Below the pieces are notes generated by a model. That model saw only the letters and a list, made by a program, of their open reading frames with translations, made no database searches and was not told where the DNA came from. A program made the position numbers and the translations under genes. Shown here one piece after another: positions 1 through 9,411 of a stretch of DNA of 64,000 nucleotides. Position 1 is the first letter of the stretch, and each line of letters opens with the position of its first letter. The DNA is from JANQJA01 sp040880285. Its GTDB lineage: Bacteria; Pseudomonadota; Gammaproteobacteria; Pseudomonadales; Azotimanducaceae. The stretch lies in the NCBI GenBank assembly GCA_040880285.1, contig JBBDIT010000007.1, positions 62,001 to 126,000 of the forward strand. The letters are read 5' to 3'.

Positions 1-165
1 CTGAAATCAGAATTTGAAGGTGTGACTCGCAGTTACGTCCCCATGCACGCAATCGTCCGCATTGATGAAGTCGCCAAGGAAGGGGTGGGCAAGATCATGG
101 AGGCGAAAGGCAATAATATTGCACCTTTCCCCATGCCCGCGTTTAAACCGGGGACCAACGACTAG
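1..165 (+). CDS. DUF1820 family protein, C-terminal part
   Basis: An open frame runs from the first base to a TAG and gives the last 54 residues of a protein whose start lies outside the window. The stretch SYVPMHAIVRIDEVAKEG, followed by a Pro/Phe-rich tail, matches my memory of the DUF1820 family, small cytoplasmic proteins of about 110 residues common in gammaproteobacteria and of unknown function. About half of the protein is therefore missing. It is followed after 50 bases by the acyl-CoA synthetase on the same strand; whether they share a transcript cannot be seen. Confidence 0.75.
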   Translation: MKSEFEGVTRSYVPMHAIVRIDEVAKEGVGKIMEAKGNNIAPFPMPAFKPGTND

Positions 166-215
166 GCGCACAAAGCACCAGCTGTAACGACAACCCAGAC
201 GAGACACGCGAACCC

Positions 216-1718
216 ATGTATCCGGGCCAACATCCGGGCGAGAAGATCGCCTACCAGATGGCCGGGAGCGGCAAATGCGTCACCTACGCCGAACTTGAGG
301 CAGACTCCAATCGCATCGCGCACCTGTTTCGCAATGAGGGATTGGTACCCGAAGACGGCATCGCCATCCTGTTACCCAACCATGAAACGTTTCTCAAGAT
401 TGCCTGGGGCGCACAGCGCTCGGGACTCTACTTCACGCCCATCAGCACGCTGTTCCAGCGAGACGAAATCGATTATATCCTGACCAATTCGGATGCGAGG
501 GTGCTGATTACCAACCTTGAATATATGGGAAGGGTAAGCGCCCCGGTGCTCGCCGGCCTCCGGGTCTTTATCGTGGGTAGCAGCCATTCCAATTGGCCTG
601 CCCTTGAGGATGCCATGGCCAACTTTCCGGTCACTCCGGTTGCCGATGAATGTGAAGGCGCGGAAATGATTTACTCTTCTGGCACCACAGGCCAGCCCAA
701 GGGTGTGCGCTTCCCCCTGGCCAGGGCACCCCTTGGCACTGTATCGGCATTGTTCAAGACCCGGGTAGAACTTCACAGCATCGACGCTGGCGTCCGGTAC
801 CTGTCCACCGCACCGCTATATCACTCGGCACCGCTCAGGTACAACATGATGGTGACTCGCCTCGGCGGCTCGGCCGTGATCATGGAAAAATTTGACGCCG
901 AACACGCGCTGGCATTGATTGAACGCCACAAAGTTACCCACAGCCAGTGGGTGCCCACCATGTTCGTGCGTCTGTTGAAGTTGCCGGAAGAGATTCGCAG
1001 CACCTACGATGTCAGCAGCCTCCGGTTTGTAATCCATGCGGCTGCGCCTTGTCCGATCGAGATCAAGCAACAAATGATCGACTGGTTCGGCCCTAAACTC
1101 TATGAATACTACTCTGGTACCGAGGCCAATGGCTCCACCGCCATCGACTCAACGCAATGGCTAACCCATAGAGGCAGTGTGGGTCGTGCGATTCATGGGG
1201 AGCTCCATATCCTCGATGATGACGGCAAGGAATTGCCAGCATTTAAAATCGGGACCGTGTACTTCGGGAATGGCTCTGACTTTACCTATTACAAGGACCC
1301 TGACAAGACTCTCAAGGCGAAAACCCAGGCGGGCTGGTCGACGCTGGGTGATATGGGATACTTGGACGAGGAAGGTTACCTGTACCTTACCGACCGAAAG
1401 TCATTCATGATCATCTCCGGAGGCGTAAACATCTACCCGCAGGAGGTCGAGAACCTGCTGGTTAACCATCCGCTGGTAGCCGATGTCGCTGTCATCGGCG
1501 TACCTGATGAAGAGTTTGGTGAGGCGGTCAAAGCCGTGGTCCAATTGCAGGATCAGGCCGATGCCGGTCCGGCCACTGAACGGGCACTCATCGAATACTG
1601 CCGCGCCCATCTTTCCCACGTTAAGTGCCCGCGGTCTGTCGACTTCGACCCTGACCTACCCCGACATCCAACCGGCAAGCTCTACAAGCGCAAGTTGCGT
1701 GATCGGTACTGGACCTGA
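216..1718 (+). CDS. AMP-dependent acyl-CoA synthetase/ligase
   Basis: Predicted to activate a carboxylic acid through an acyl-adenylate to an acyl-CoA in the cytoplasm. The 500-residue length fits the ANL superfamily. The P-loop-like motif YSSGTTGQPKG lies at about residues 153-163, the YYSGTEANG motif near 300, LGDMGYLDEEGYLY near 375 followed by TDRKSFMIISGGVNIYP (hinge and A8 core), and the A10 catalytic lysine in HPTGKLYKR near the C-terminus. The substrate cannot be read from sequence. The nearby alcohol dehydrogenase, biotinyl protein and enoyl-CoA hydratase suggest acid or alcohol catabolism. The ATG has no strong ribosome-binding site but fits the family's N-terminus. Confidence 0.9.
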   Translation: MYPGQHPGEKIAYQMAGSGKCVTYAELEADSNRIAHLFRNEGLVPEDGIAILLPNHETFLKIAWGAQRSGLYFTPISTLFQRDEIDYILTNSDARVLITNLEYMGRVSAPVLAGLRVFIVGSSHSNWPALEDAMANFPVTPVADECEGAEMIYSSGTTGQPKGVRFPLARAPLGTVSALFKTRVELHSIDAGVRYLSTAPLYHSAPLRYNMMVTRLGGSAVIMEKFDAEHALALIERHKVTHSQWVPTMFVRLLKLPEEIRSTYDVSSLRFVIHAAAPCPIEIKQQMIDWFGPKLYEYYSGTEANGSTAIDSTQWLTHRGSVGRAIHGELHILDDDGKELPAFKIGTVYFGNGSDFTYYKDPDKTLKAKTQAGWSTLGDMGYLDEEGYLYLTDRKSFMIISGGVNIYPQEVENLLVNHPLVADVAVIGVPDEEFGEAVKAVVQLQDQADAGPATERALIEYCRAHLSHVKCPRSVDFDPDLPRHPTGKLYKRKLRDRYWT

Positions 1719-1780
1719 CGTGAAGTGGATGGCGACGACACTCCTACCGTCAAAGAGCAATCGCTCGATGTCGCAACGAT

Positions 1781-2242
1781 CTACCCGCCCCTGTCGTCAG
1801 ATTGGACCTGGTTGCCACGGAGCCTGTCGGCCGCGTGCGGGGCAATCTCGGCTAAAGGCATCAGCACGAAAGCTCGCTCATGGGCACGCGGGTGCGGAAT
1901 AATAAGGTCTGCTTCATTTACAACCTCATTACCATAGAGAATGATGTCGATATCGATGACGCGAGACTCATTGCGACCGTGATTTACCGGCCGGCCCATG
2001 TTGACTTCAATCTCCCGGGTGGCGGCAAGCAGTTCCCACGGCGTCAGGCTGGTCTTGAAACCAACCACCGCGTTGGCAAACTCCTCTGCGTCGTCTTCCA
2101 TATCCAGCGGATCAGTCAGGTAGAATGACGACTGATCAATGTCACTGCTGGCAATCGAGGTCAAGCCTGCAATCGCTTGCCTTAAGTTGTTAACGCGATC
2201 CCCCTGGTTCGAACCAAGGGCAACATAGACGCGAGTCTCCAC
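1781..2242 (-). CDS. folK: 2-amino-4-hydroxy-6-hydroxymethyldihydropteridine diphosphokinase (HPPK)
   Basis: Transfers pyrophosphate from ATP to 6-hydroxymethyl-dihydropterin in folate synthesis. The N-terminus reads VYVALGSNQGDR, the family signature, and the C-terminal half has NESRVIDIDIILYGN, which carries the two metal-binding aspartates, followed by IPHPRAHERAFVLMPLAEIAP. I chose the GTG at 2242 because GGGAGGGG lies just upstream of it and the family begins almost directly with the GSN motif; the frame stays open to a TTG at 2269. It stands alone between two genes on the opposite strand, without other folate genes. Confidence 0.9.
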   Translation of the reverse strand: METRVYVALGSNQGDRVNNLRQAIAGLTSIASSDIDQSSFYLTDPLDMEDDAEEFANAVVGFKTSLTPWELLAATREIEVNMGRPVNHGRNESRVIDIDIILYGNEVVNEADLIIPHPRAHERAFVLMPLAEIAPHAADRLRGNQVQSDDRGG

Positions 2243-2330
2243 CAGGACCCCCTCCCGGACACATAGCAATTCGCTGGAAGTTCATGATAGCTTTACTGCT
2301 TTGAATCACCAAAGTTTGAGGATAGCCCAG

Positions 2331-3413
2331 ATGAAAGCAGCCGTACTGCACGAACAGAAAAAGCCCATGGTCATCGAGGAGGTAACCATTTCCAAACCGG
2401 GCCCGCGGGAAGTTATGGTGCGTCCGATTGCCGTGGGCGTGTGCCACAGCGACCTGCATTTCATGGATGGCTCGTATCCTTATATGCTACCTACCATTCT
2501 TGGACATGAGAGCGCCGGGATCGTGGAAGAAGTCGGCGCTGACGTCACTTCTGTCAAAAAAGGTGACCACGTGATTACCTGTCTTTCTGCCTATTGCGGT
2601 CACTGTGACAAATGCCTGACCGGACACCTTTCCTTGTGCAACAGCCCGGAAGTATCACGCAAGGCGGAAGAGGAATCCCGTTTGAGTCTGGGCGGCAAGC
2701 CCGTACACCAGTTCCTCAATTTGTCTTCGTTTGCGGAATTGATGCTGATCCACGAGCACGCACTGGTCAAGATCCGGGAGGACATGCCAATGGACCGCGC
2801 CGCACTGATCGGCTGCTCAACCACCACAGGCGTGGGCGCTGTTTTTCACACCGCCGGTGTTGAACCAGGCTCAAAAGTCGCAGTGATCGGTTGCGGTGGT
2901 GTTGGCCTTGCAGCAATCAACGGTGCTGCCATTGCAGGCGCCGGCCAGATCATCGCGGTTGATATGGTGGACTCAAAACTCGAACTCGCAAAAATTATGG
3001 GTGCAACCCACACTATCAACGCCAGCTCAGGCGATGCGGTCGGCGAGGTGATCGAACTGACCCAGGGTGGTTGTGACTATACATTTGAAGCCATTGGTTT
3101 AAAGGCGACAGCCGAACAGGCATTTAAAATGCTTGGGCGGGGCGGCACCGCAACCATCATTGGCATGATTCCGGTCGGCACAATGGTTGAGCTGCATGGC
3201 GTCGACTTCCTGGCAGAAAAGAAAATCCAGGGATCGAATATGGGGTCGAACCGATTTCCTGTTGATATGCCTCGCTTTGTGGACTTCTATCTCGCTGGCA
3301 AACTACATCTGGACGAAATGATTTCACGGCACATCAAGCTCGATGACGTAAATGATGCGCTTGAAGCGCTTAAATCAGGTCAGGAAGCACGCCACATTAT
3401 TATGTTTGATTAA
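2331..3413 (+). CDS. Zinc-dependent alcohol dehydrogenase (MDR family)
   Basis: Predicted NAD(P)-dependent oxidation of an alcohol or reduction of an aldehyde. The catalytic zinc ligands are visible as Cys38 (GVCHSD) and His59-Glu60 (LGHESAG). The structural zinc cluster is Cys89, 92, 95 and 103 (CGHCDKC then C). The Rossmann motif is VIGCGGVGLAAING in the C-terminal half. The pattern is closest to class III-like or NDMA/mycothiol-type dehydrogenases, but the substrate is not evident. The ATG at 2331 has GAGGA eight bases upstream; a longer in-frame TTG start at 2301 lacks such support. Two bases separate its stop from the next gene, implying co-transcription. Confidence 0.9.
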   Translation: MKAAVLHEQKKPMVIEEVTISKPGPREVMVRPIAVGVCHSDLHFMDGSYPYMLPTILGHESAGIVEEVGADVTSVKKGDHVITCLSAYCGHCDKCLTGHLSLCNSPEVSRKAEEESRLSLGGKPVHQFLNLSSFAELMLIHEHALVKIREDMPMDRAALIGCSTTTGVGAVFHTAGVEPGSKVAVIGCGGVGLAAINGAAIAGAGQIIAVDMVDSKLELAKIMGATHTINASSGDAVGEVIELTQGGCDYTFEAIGLKATAEQAFKMLGRGGTATIIGMIPVGTMVELHGVDFLAEKKIQGSNMGSNRFPVDMPRFVDFYLAGKLHLDEMISRHIKLDDVNDALEALKSGQEARHIIMFD

Positions 3414-3415
3414 GT

Positions 3416-4624
3416 ATGAAATCTACTCCGGAAGACGTCGGGCTCAGCGGGTCACGACTTTACAAAATTGACCACCTGACCCAGCGTTATATTAACGAAG
3501 GTAAGCTCCCAGGCACCATTACCCTGGTAGCCAGACGTGGTGAAATCGTTCATTTGTCCTGCCAGGGAAAGATGGATGTCGAGGCGGACAAGGACATGGA
3601 CGACGATACGATCTTTCGTATTTATTCCATGTCGAAACCGATCACCAGTGTTGCGCTCATGATGCTGTATGAGGATGGCCACTTTCAGCTGGACTATCCA
3701 GTTTCTACTTACATTCCCGGTTTCAAGCATCTCAAGGTCCACACGGCTAACGGTCTCATCGACTCGCAGCGTGAGATGACCATTCGCGATCTGCTGTCCC
3801 ACACTTCCGGGCTCACCTATGGTTTTATGAACGCGACGCCCGTGGATGCGATGTATCGGGAAAATGCCGTCGAAGAGTCAAAAGACCTCGATGAGATGGT
3901 TGAGAAGCTGTGTGACTTGCCTCTCCTTTTTAACCCCGGGTCAAGATGGAGTTATAGCGTTGCGACCGACGTTTGTGGCTACCTGGTCCAGAAGATCTCG
4001 GACACACCATTCGATGAGTTCCTTAGAGAGCAAATATTCGAGCCGCTGGAAATGGAAGATACGGGTTTTATCGTGCCGGAGGATAAGGTGCATCGGCTTG
4101 CGGCCAACTATGAACATACGGACGATGACGGTATGCGTCTTGTAGACTCGCCGGAGTCCAGCATCTACCTGAAGAACCGGGGACTCAACTCAGGTGGTGG
4201 TGGTCTGGTCTCGACAATTCACGACTACAACCGGTTCGCGCAGATGTTACTGGGCAAGGGGGAGTATGACGGAACCCGCATCCTCGGCAGGAAAACGGTA
4301 GAACTGATGACCAGCAATCATCTTCCAACTGGTGGCGACCTGACCAGTATGGGTCAGGCTGTATTCAGCGAAACACCTTACGACGGCATTGGGTTCGGAC
4401 TTGGCTTCTCCGTCATGCTCGACCCGGCGAAAGCCCAGATCCTCGGGACACCGGGGGAATTTGCCTGGGGCGGAGCTGCCAGCACCTATTTCTTTGTCGA
4501 TCCGGAGGAAGAGATGGTTGTGATTCTGCTGACCCAACTGTTGCCGTCCTCCTCGTATCCAATTCGCCGGGAGCTGCGAGTGCTGGCTTACCAAAGTATT
4601 ATTCACGATCTCGAGGAAAATTGA
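3416..4624 (+). CDS. Serine hydrolase of the beta-lactamase class C / EstB type
   Basis: A 402-residue cytoplasmic-looking enzyme without a signal peptide. The S-x-x-K nucleophile motif is SMSK (Ser71-Lys74), placed as in class C beta-lactamases and EstB-like esterases, and LLSHTSGL at about residues 125-132 is the typical following motif. WSYSVATD near 178 supplies the tyrosine of the second motif. The absence of an export signal favours an esterase over a true beta-lactamase. It lies two bases after the alcohol dehydrogenase and three bases before the biotinyl protein, so the three genes very probably form one operon. Confidence 0.88.
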   Translation: MKSTPEDVGLSGSRLYKIDHLTQRYINEGKLPGTITLVARRGEIVHLSCQGKMDVEADKDMDDDTIFRIYSMSKPITSVALMMLYEDGHFQLDYPVSTYIPGFKHLKVHTANGLIDSQREMTIRDLLSHTSGLTYGFMNATPVDAMYRENAVEESKDLDEMVEKLCDLPLLFNPGSRWSYSVATDVCGYLVQKISDTPFDEFLREQIFEPLEMEDTGFIVPEDKVHRLAANYEHTDDDGMRLVDSPESSIYLKNRGLNSGGGGLVSTIHDYNRFAQMLLGKGEYDGTRILGRKTVELMTSNHLPTGGDLTSMGQAVFSETPYDGIGFGLGFSVMLDPAKAQILGTPGEFAWGGAASTYFFVDPEEEMVVILLTQLLPSSSYPIRRELRVLAYQSIIHDLEEN

Positions 4625-4627
4625 CGT

Positions 4628-4849
4628 ATGCCCGAAACACCAGTGCTGTCAGAAATGACCGGTAATGTCTGGAAGATAGAGGTTGCCGTGGGCGACACAG
4701 TCAGTGCAGAGGACGTCATCATGGTACTGGAATCCATGAAGATGGAGATCCCTGTCGAGGCACCTTGTAACGGCAAGGTAACGAGGATACTGGTACAGGA
4801 AAAAGATGCAGTCAGCGAAGACCAGCCGATTGCAATCATCGAGAATTAG
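4628..4849 (+). CDS. Stand-alone biotin/lipoyl attachment domain protein
   Basis: This 73-residue protein is a single biotinyl domain. The biotinylation motif ESMKME is complete, with Lys38 as the modified residue, and the flanking hydrophobic half-repeats (VWKIEVAVGDTV before, VTRILVQEKDAV after) give the usual symmetric barrel fold. Known free carriers of this size serve acyl-CoA or oxaloacetate carboxylases. No carboxylase subunit is visible within this window, so its partner must be encoded elsewhere. It is the last gene of the alcohol dehydrogenase/hydrolase operon. Confidence 0.88.
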   Translation: MPETPVLSEMTGNVWKIEVAVGDTVSAEDVIMVLESMKMEIPVEAPCNGKVTRILVQEKDAVSEDQPIAIIEN

Positions 4850-4918
4850 TAATGAACCGCGCCTTGCAGCTGCCCGCGTAAAACCGCTCAGCGTTGTGCA
4901 TACTTGTTCAGAGGCTGC

Positions 4919-5710
4919 CTAGTCTCCCTTAAAAACCGGCTCGCGTTTTTCGAAAAACGCCTTCAAACCTTCCGCACGATCTTCGGTCATGGTGGTCAGG
5001 ATATTCTGGTCCGTATCCATATGCATGATGGCGTCATCCAAGGCACCACTCACTGCATTGATACTCTGTTTGATCATCTGCACGGCGATCGGTGGTTGCC
5101 TTGCGTAGCGGGTGGCAAGTGCCAGTGCCGCGTCGTTCAGTTCAGCTACCGGAACGGTCTCATCCAGGAAACCCCAGGACAGGAGCGTTTGCGCATCCTC
5201 GTGCTGGCCCAACATAATCATGCGTTTGGCGCGAGCCGGACCGATGAGTCGCACACACAGCGGTAACGCTTGCCACATCAGGTTGATCCCCAGATTTACC
5301 TCAGGATAACCGACGCGGCAATCGCTCGAGCCGATACGAAAGTCACACGCGGTGGCGATGCAAGCAGCGCCGCCCAATGCAACTCCTTGGATAGCACAAA
5401 CCGTGACCTGGTTAATATCAACGATTGCCTTGATCATCCGGGCGCCAAGGCCTGCCTGGCGTCGCCGCAACAGCAGCGATGCATCCACCGCACGTGGCTG
5501 TTTTAAGTCGGCGCCGGCACTGAAGTGCTTGCCCCCGCCCATAAAGACCACCGCCCGGGTAGTCTCATCATCAAGGAATGACCTTGCAGCCGCCTCGATT
5601 TCCGTCATGAGTTCCGTGTTAAGCGCATTGAGCGCATCAGGGCGATTCAGGGTCACAATCGTCACCGCGTCCTGTCGCTCAAGTTTCAGGTACTGATATT
5701 CTGCGGGCAT
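4919..5710 (-). CDS. Enoyl-CoA hydratase/isomerase family protein
   Basis: A 263-residue crotonase-fold enzyme acting on acyl-CoA thioesters. The oxyanion-hole segment GGGKHFSAGADL lies at about residues 58-69, and the second segment IQGVALGGAACIATACDFRIG is followed by YPEVNLGI, which holds the expected catalytic glutamate. The C-terminal helix ends in the common AFFEKREPVFKGD form. It is convergent with the biotinyl-carrier operon. A role in branched-chain or fatty acyl-CoA breakdown is inferred from that context only; hydratase versus isomerase activity cannot be decided. Confidence 0.9.
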   Translation of the reverse strand: MPAEYQYLKLERQDAVTIVTLNRPDALNALNTELMTEIEAAARSFLDDETTRAVVFMGGGKHFSAGADLKQPRAVDASLLLRRRQAGLGARMIKAIVDINQVTVCAIQGVALGGAACIATACDFRIGSSDCRVGYPEVNLGINLMWQALPLCVRLIGPARAKRMIMLGQHEDAQTLLSWGFLDETVPVAELNDAALALATRYARQPPIAVQMIKQSINAVSGALDDAIMHMDTDQNILTTMTEDRAEGLKAFFEKREPVFKGD

Positions 5711-5720
5711 CTCACATCCT

Positions 5721-6749
5721 TCAGGATTCTTGCGTCTCGGATTGAATCATATCGTCCATTATTTTCGTGAATCGGGCATAGGTATGCGATTCCACCTGGA
5801 ACTCCCAGGTCGAGAGCCTGGCCTGATCCAAAGCAGCCACAGCATCCATCGGCACTTGCGCCAGCGAGACATCGACTCGAAGCCAATGCTCGTTCTTGTC
5901 ATCTGTCATCGCAATGACGGTAATGCGGCTGCCGTCATTGATCTGGAATTCAGCTGTCGAAACCTTCTCCCAACTACCTTCACGTTCCCGTACATCAGTC
6001 GCACGCACATTGACGAGTGCGCGTGACAGGACCTCGGCAATGGTGTCATATCGAAGTTCGGCGCCGTCCGGCAAGCCCGGCAGGACAAACTCATCCGATT
6101 CTTCATCACGGATGGCCACCATTGAATCGCCGCTCGCCGCGGTGAAAGTCACGCGTGAAATGTGTTCTGCATCGATGTGCATAATGTTGGCATCAATCCA
6201 GTTCTCAGGTAACGCATCAACGTTGACGATATCGTCTGCTAACCATACCTGCGAGACACCTGGCGTCCGGACGAAACGCCCGGCGATTCCTGTGGACTCA
6301 CTCCCAATAAGCAGTTGCCACTCTTCCTCTTCGGTACCACTCGCCGATGCTGCCGCAGAAGCGATCCTGACCAGCGTGCTATTGCTGTCTTGCTCTGTTA
6401 TATCCGATACACCGAGCGCGGCAAAATGCTCCTGCCGGGAGGTCTTGCGCTCGACGTAGGTGGCATCGGCAAGGCCTACCAGAAAATCGGACAATTTCTC
6501 GAAATTCACCGGGTAATCCGCTCTTTCCGCGACACTCCAACCGGTCTCTGTGCGCTCAATGATAGTCGCTCCATGCGCTGACTCCAGATGCACAAGAACG
6601 ACATCATCCAGTCGTTGTTTGAGACCCTGCAATACGGGTTGGCCGATTTGTTTATCGCTCTCTGGCCTATCCAGGAACTGGTTAGCAATCACAATAAGGC
6701 CCATCGCAAGGATCGCGATCACGGCCAGGCCCAACATTTTCCGATTCAC
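5721..6749 (-). CDS. DUF4340 domain-containing membrane-anchored protein
   Basis: The 342-residue protein has one N-terminal membrane segment (about residues 7-23) and a long exported part, typical of DUF4340 proteins found next to Gld-type ABC transporters. The region VHLESAHGATIIERTETGWSV is the repeated beta-strand style of this family. It is the last gene of the four-gene run starting at 10358 and lies 42 bases after the GldG-like gene. Its role is unknown; the location suggests it works outside the membrane with the transporter. Confidence 0.82.
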   Translation of the reverse strand: MNRKMLGLAVIAILAMGLIVIANQFLDRPESDKQIGQPVLQGLKQRLDDVVLVHLESAHGATIIERTETGWSVAERADYPVNFEKLSDFLVGLADATYVERKTSRQEHFAALGVSDITEQDSNSTLVRIASAAASASGTEEEEWQLLIGSESTGIAGRFVRTPGVSQVWLADDIVNVDALPENWIDANIMHIDAEHISRVTFTAASGDSMVAIRDEESDEFVLPGLPDGAELRYDTIAEVLSRALVNVRATDVREREGSWEKVSTAEFQINDGSRITVIAMTDDKNEHWLRVDVSLAQVPMDAVAALDQARLSTWEFQVESHTYARFTKIMDDMIQSETQES

Positions 6750-6791
6750 TTTATCACTCCCTACCGGTTTATTCTGTCTAAAATACTCTTT

Positions 6792-8672
6792 TTAACCTGT
6801 TCCTTCTAACCGGCTTCCAACCTGGCTTTCAATTCGGTGTGCCCTTCGTGTCAGCAGGAAATAGGCCATGGCCAGCATCAATGTGAGCATCAGTGGGAAC
6901 AAGAAAATATTGAGAAACTTGAGTGTCGTACCCAGTAATTCAATATCCCGATCAAGCTGATGCCGCACATCCCGTAATTGCTTACGTATGCGCAATTTTT
7001 CTTGCTGGAATCTATCGAGCGCGGCTTCCTGTTCCGGCGACAAGGCGAGCAGGTTGTTTTCATTTCTTTCTGCCTCCAGTTCCGAAAGCTTGCGCTCCGT
7101 CTCCGACAACCGGGCCTGTAAGTCATTGGCGCTCTCCAGGTATCGTCCCTCAGCCTCACGCCTCAGGTCCTGTACGATTTCGAAGGGACGCGTAAAGCGG
7201 CCACGACTCCGTACACTGATCAATGCTGAGCTACCGACAAGGTTGTCCACTGCATTGGTGACAAAGTCACCGTTATTGGCCCACGGACTGGCGATACGCT
7301 GTCCGAAGAAATTCTGTACCTGTACCCAGAGCCGGTCCGACAAAATATCCGTATCGGCTACAACGATGACATTAATATCATCAGATTTTGCGATGGCATC
7401 CGGCTCCAGCGCGACGCGATCAGGGAAAGCCGACACTACCGACCCGGAGATCCTGGCGGCAAGGATGTAACGCTCACCGGTAGGGCTGAAACCTTGTTGC
7501 AGGTCCTCCGGGCTCGACATGAACGCTAATTGGCTGGCATCGAGTGGCATGGCGTGGGAGCTCGATTGCATCAAGGGTTCAATACGGGTTGTTGCATCCT
7601 CATCTATATCCAGAATACCTGCAGACGTCACATTGATGTTGGATAGTGAGGCGGTTACGACATCATCGACAGAAAGGTTTTCCTCCATGAGACCCAGGAT
7701 ACCGAGGTGACGCACTGGCCGTCCCGAAGGCCCGCCGCTGACTTCCAGCGCCACCTGGGCATCACCTATGAACTTATCTTCCCGCATCAAAAGCCCCCAG
7801 GCCGACAACAACCGGTTCAGGTCCGATGCCTGATTTCCCGGCATCGACATCATTCCACCTGGCTGCTGCGGTCGATCCATTTCCGCCAGTGGGTCGACGA
7901 ACGCAAGCAAGCGACCCCCCCTCATCACAAACTGATCAATGGCAAACAGTGTTTCTTCCGTAAGGGACCTCGGATGAACTACCACCAGAACTTCAACTGC
8001 ATCCGGGATGTGGATCGCTTGCGTATCGATTGGCTGCAGCTCAAACAGTTCACCCAGTTGATCCACTATCACCCAGGCCGGCGTCGGCTGAAAGGTCTGC
8101 ATATCAACGTTACCGCTGATCTCCATAGATGACATCAGCCCCACAACGGGTTTGTCGGGTTTTGAGAGTGACTGCACCAGGCGACTGATCTCATATTCCA
8201 GAAAGGCCTCTTTGTCTGGCTGGAAAAAACCAATGACCTCCTGGCCATCCAGTGCATTGGTACCCGCAAGACCAAAGTAGAGTTCACTACCACTATTGAC
8301 GGGTATGGCTTGCAGGCCAAAGCTGGCGGCACGATCTTCTTCGTCCGAAAATGGTGCCGGATCAATGACTTGCAAGTTGATCTTGCCCCCAGCGATGTCC
8401 ACGTATTGTTCAAGGAGCTCCCTGACCCGCTGCGCATAAGCGCGCAACGCGGTGAGGTCACTGCTTGCTTCCTCGGAGAAGAAAAAATAAAGGTTAACCG
8501 GTTCATCTATCTCACGCACAATCTCCCGGCTACCTTCAGACAGCGTATAGAGATTATTTTCAGTCAGGTCCAGTTTGAACCCGCTGAACACCAGATTGTT
8601 CAGAAGCGTAAACACAAAAAAGGCGATCACGAGGAGCACAAGGCCGATTCCCGAATAAAGTCTCTTGTCCAT
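6792..8672 (-). CDS. GldG-type ABC transporter auxiliary protein
   Basis: A 626-residue protein with one membrane segment at each end (about residues 5-30 and near the C-terminus) and a large outer domain, the form of the Gld/ABC-2 auxiliary family. LTENNLYTLSEGS soon after the first membrane segment is the recognisable N-terminal signature. A coiled-coil stretch rich in Glu, Arg and Leu precedes the last membrane segment. The frame stays open to 8717, but the ATG at 8672 follows the permease stop by only four bases and gives the usual short N-terminus. In Bacteroidetes the homologue GldG belongs to a gliding-associated ABC system; here gliding is not implied. Confidence 0.85.
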   Translation of the reverse strand: MDKRLYSGIGLVLLVIAFFVFTLLNNLVFSGFKLDLTENNLYTLSEGSREIVREIDEPVNLYFFFSEEASSDLTALRAYAQRVRELLEQYVDIAGGKINLQVIDPAPFSDEEDRAASFGLQAIPVNSGSELYFGLAGTNALDGQEVIGFFQPDKEAFLEYEISRLVQSLSKPDKPVVGLMSSMEISGNVDMQTFQPTPAWVIVDQLGELFELQPIDTQAIHIPDAVEVLVVVHPRSLTEETLFAIDQFVMRGGRLLAFVDPLAEMDRPQQPGGMMSMPGNQASDLNRLLSAWGLLMREDKFIGDAQVALEVSGGPSGRPVRHLGILGLMEENLSVDDVVTASLSNINVTSAGILDIDEDATTRIEPLMQSSSHAMPLDASQLAFMSSPEDLQQGFSPTGERYILAARISGSVVSAFPDRVALEPDAIAKSDDINVIVVADTDILSDRLWVQVQNFFGQRIASPWANNGDFVTNAVDNLVGSSALISVRSRGRFTRPFEIVQDLRREAEGRYLESANDLQARLSETERKLSELEAERNENNLLALSPEQEAALDRFQQEKLRIRKQLRDVRHQLDRDIELLGTTLKFLNIFLFPLMLTLMLAMAYFLLTRRAHRIESQVGSRLEGTG

Positions 8673-8676
8673 ACGA

Positions 8677-9411
8677 TTAACTCGCTTGTTTGATTTCGAC
8701 AACGATGGCCGTGGCAATCAACCAGGCGACCATCAATGAAATAAAGTACAAGACGTCCACCACCGAAAGGACTCCCCTTGATATCGAATTGAAGTGCGTC
8801 AGGAAGCTCAGGCTGGCCACCATATCGATCACTAGAGTCGGTAACCACGGTTTGAAGACGTTCAGGACCAGGGGGAATCCTGCCAGGATAAAAAGCAGGC
8901 AAATCACACCACACGCGATAAAAGCGATCACCTGATTCTTGCTAAGCGCGGACATACAAGAACCGATTGCAAGGAATGCACCCGCCATTAACCAGCTTCC
9001 GATGTAGCTGGTCAGGATCACGCCGTTATCCGGGTCACCAAGATAATTGACCGTAAGCCATAGTGGAAATGTTAGCGCCAGCGCAAGCCCGGCAACCAGC
9101 CATGCAGCCAGGAACTTACCAAGCACGGCTTCAGTCCTCGTTATTGGCAGGGTCAACAATAACTCGATCGTGCCCGATTTACGTTCTTCCGACCAGAGTC
9201 GCATCGATAGCGCGGGTACAAGAAATAGATACAACCACGGATGAAAATTAAAAAATGGCATGAGGTCCGCCTGTTCCCGTTCATAGAAGTTGCCAAGGTA
9301 GAACGTAAACATCCCTGACAGAACGAGAAAGATAAAGATAAACACATAGGCAAGTGGCGTCGAAAAGTAACTGCCGAACTCGCGCTTCACAATGACATTG
9401 AGCCCGATCAT
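8677..9411 (-). CDS. ABC-2 type transporter permease (GldF-like)
   Basis: A 244-residue integral membrane protein with about six hydrophobic segments. The opening NVIVKREFGSYFSTPLAYVF is typical of ABC-2 permeases of the GldF group, and SMRLWSEERKSGTIELLLTLP is the conserved cytoplasmic motif after the second membrane segment. Its ATG overlaps the end of the ATPase gene by four bases (ATGA), showing translational coupling. The substrate is unknown. Confidence 0.88.
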   Translation of the reverse strand: MIGLNVIVKREFGSYFSTPLAYVFIFIFLVLSGMFTFYLGNFYEREQADLMPFFNFHPWLYLFLVPALSMRLWSEERKSGTIELLLTLPITRTEAVLGKFLAAWLVAGLALALTFPLWLTVNYLGDPDNGVILTSYIGSWLMAGAFLAIGSCMSALSKNQVIAFIACGVICLLFILAGFPLVLNVFKPWLPTLVIDMVASLSFLTHFNSISRGVLSVVDVLYFISLMVAWLIATAIVVEIKQAS

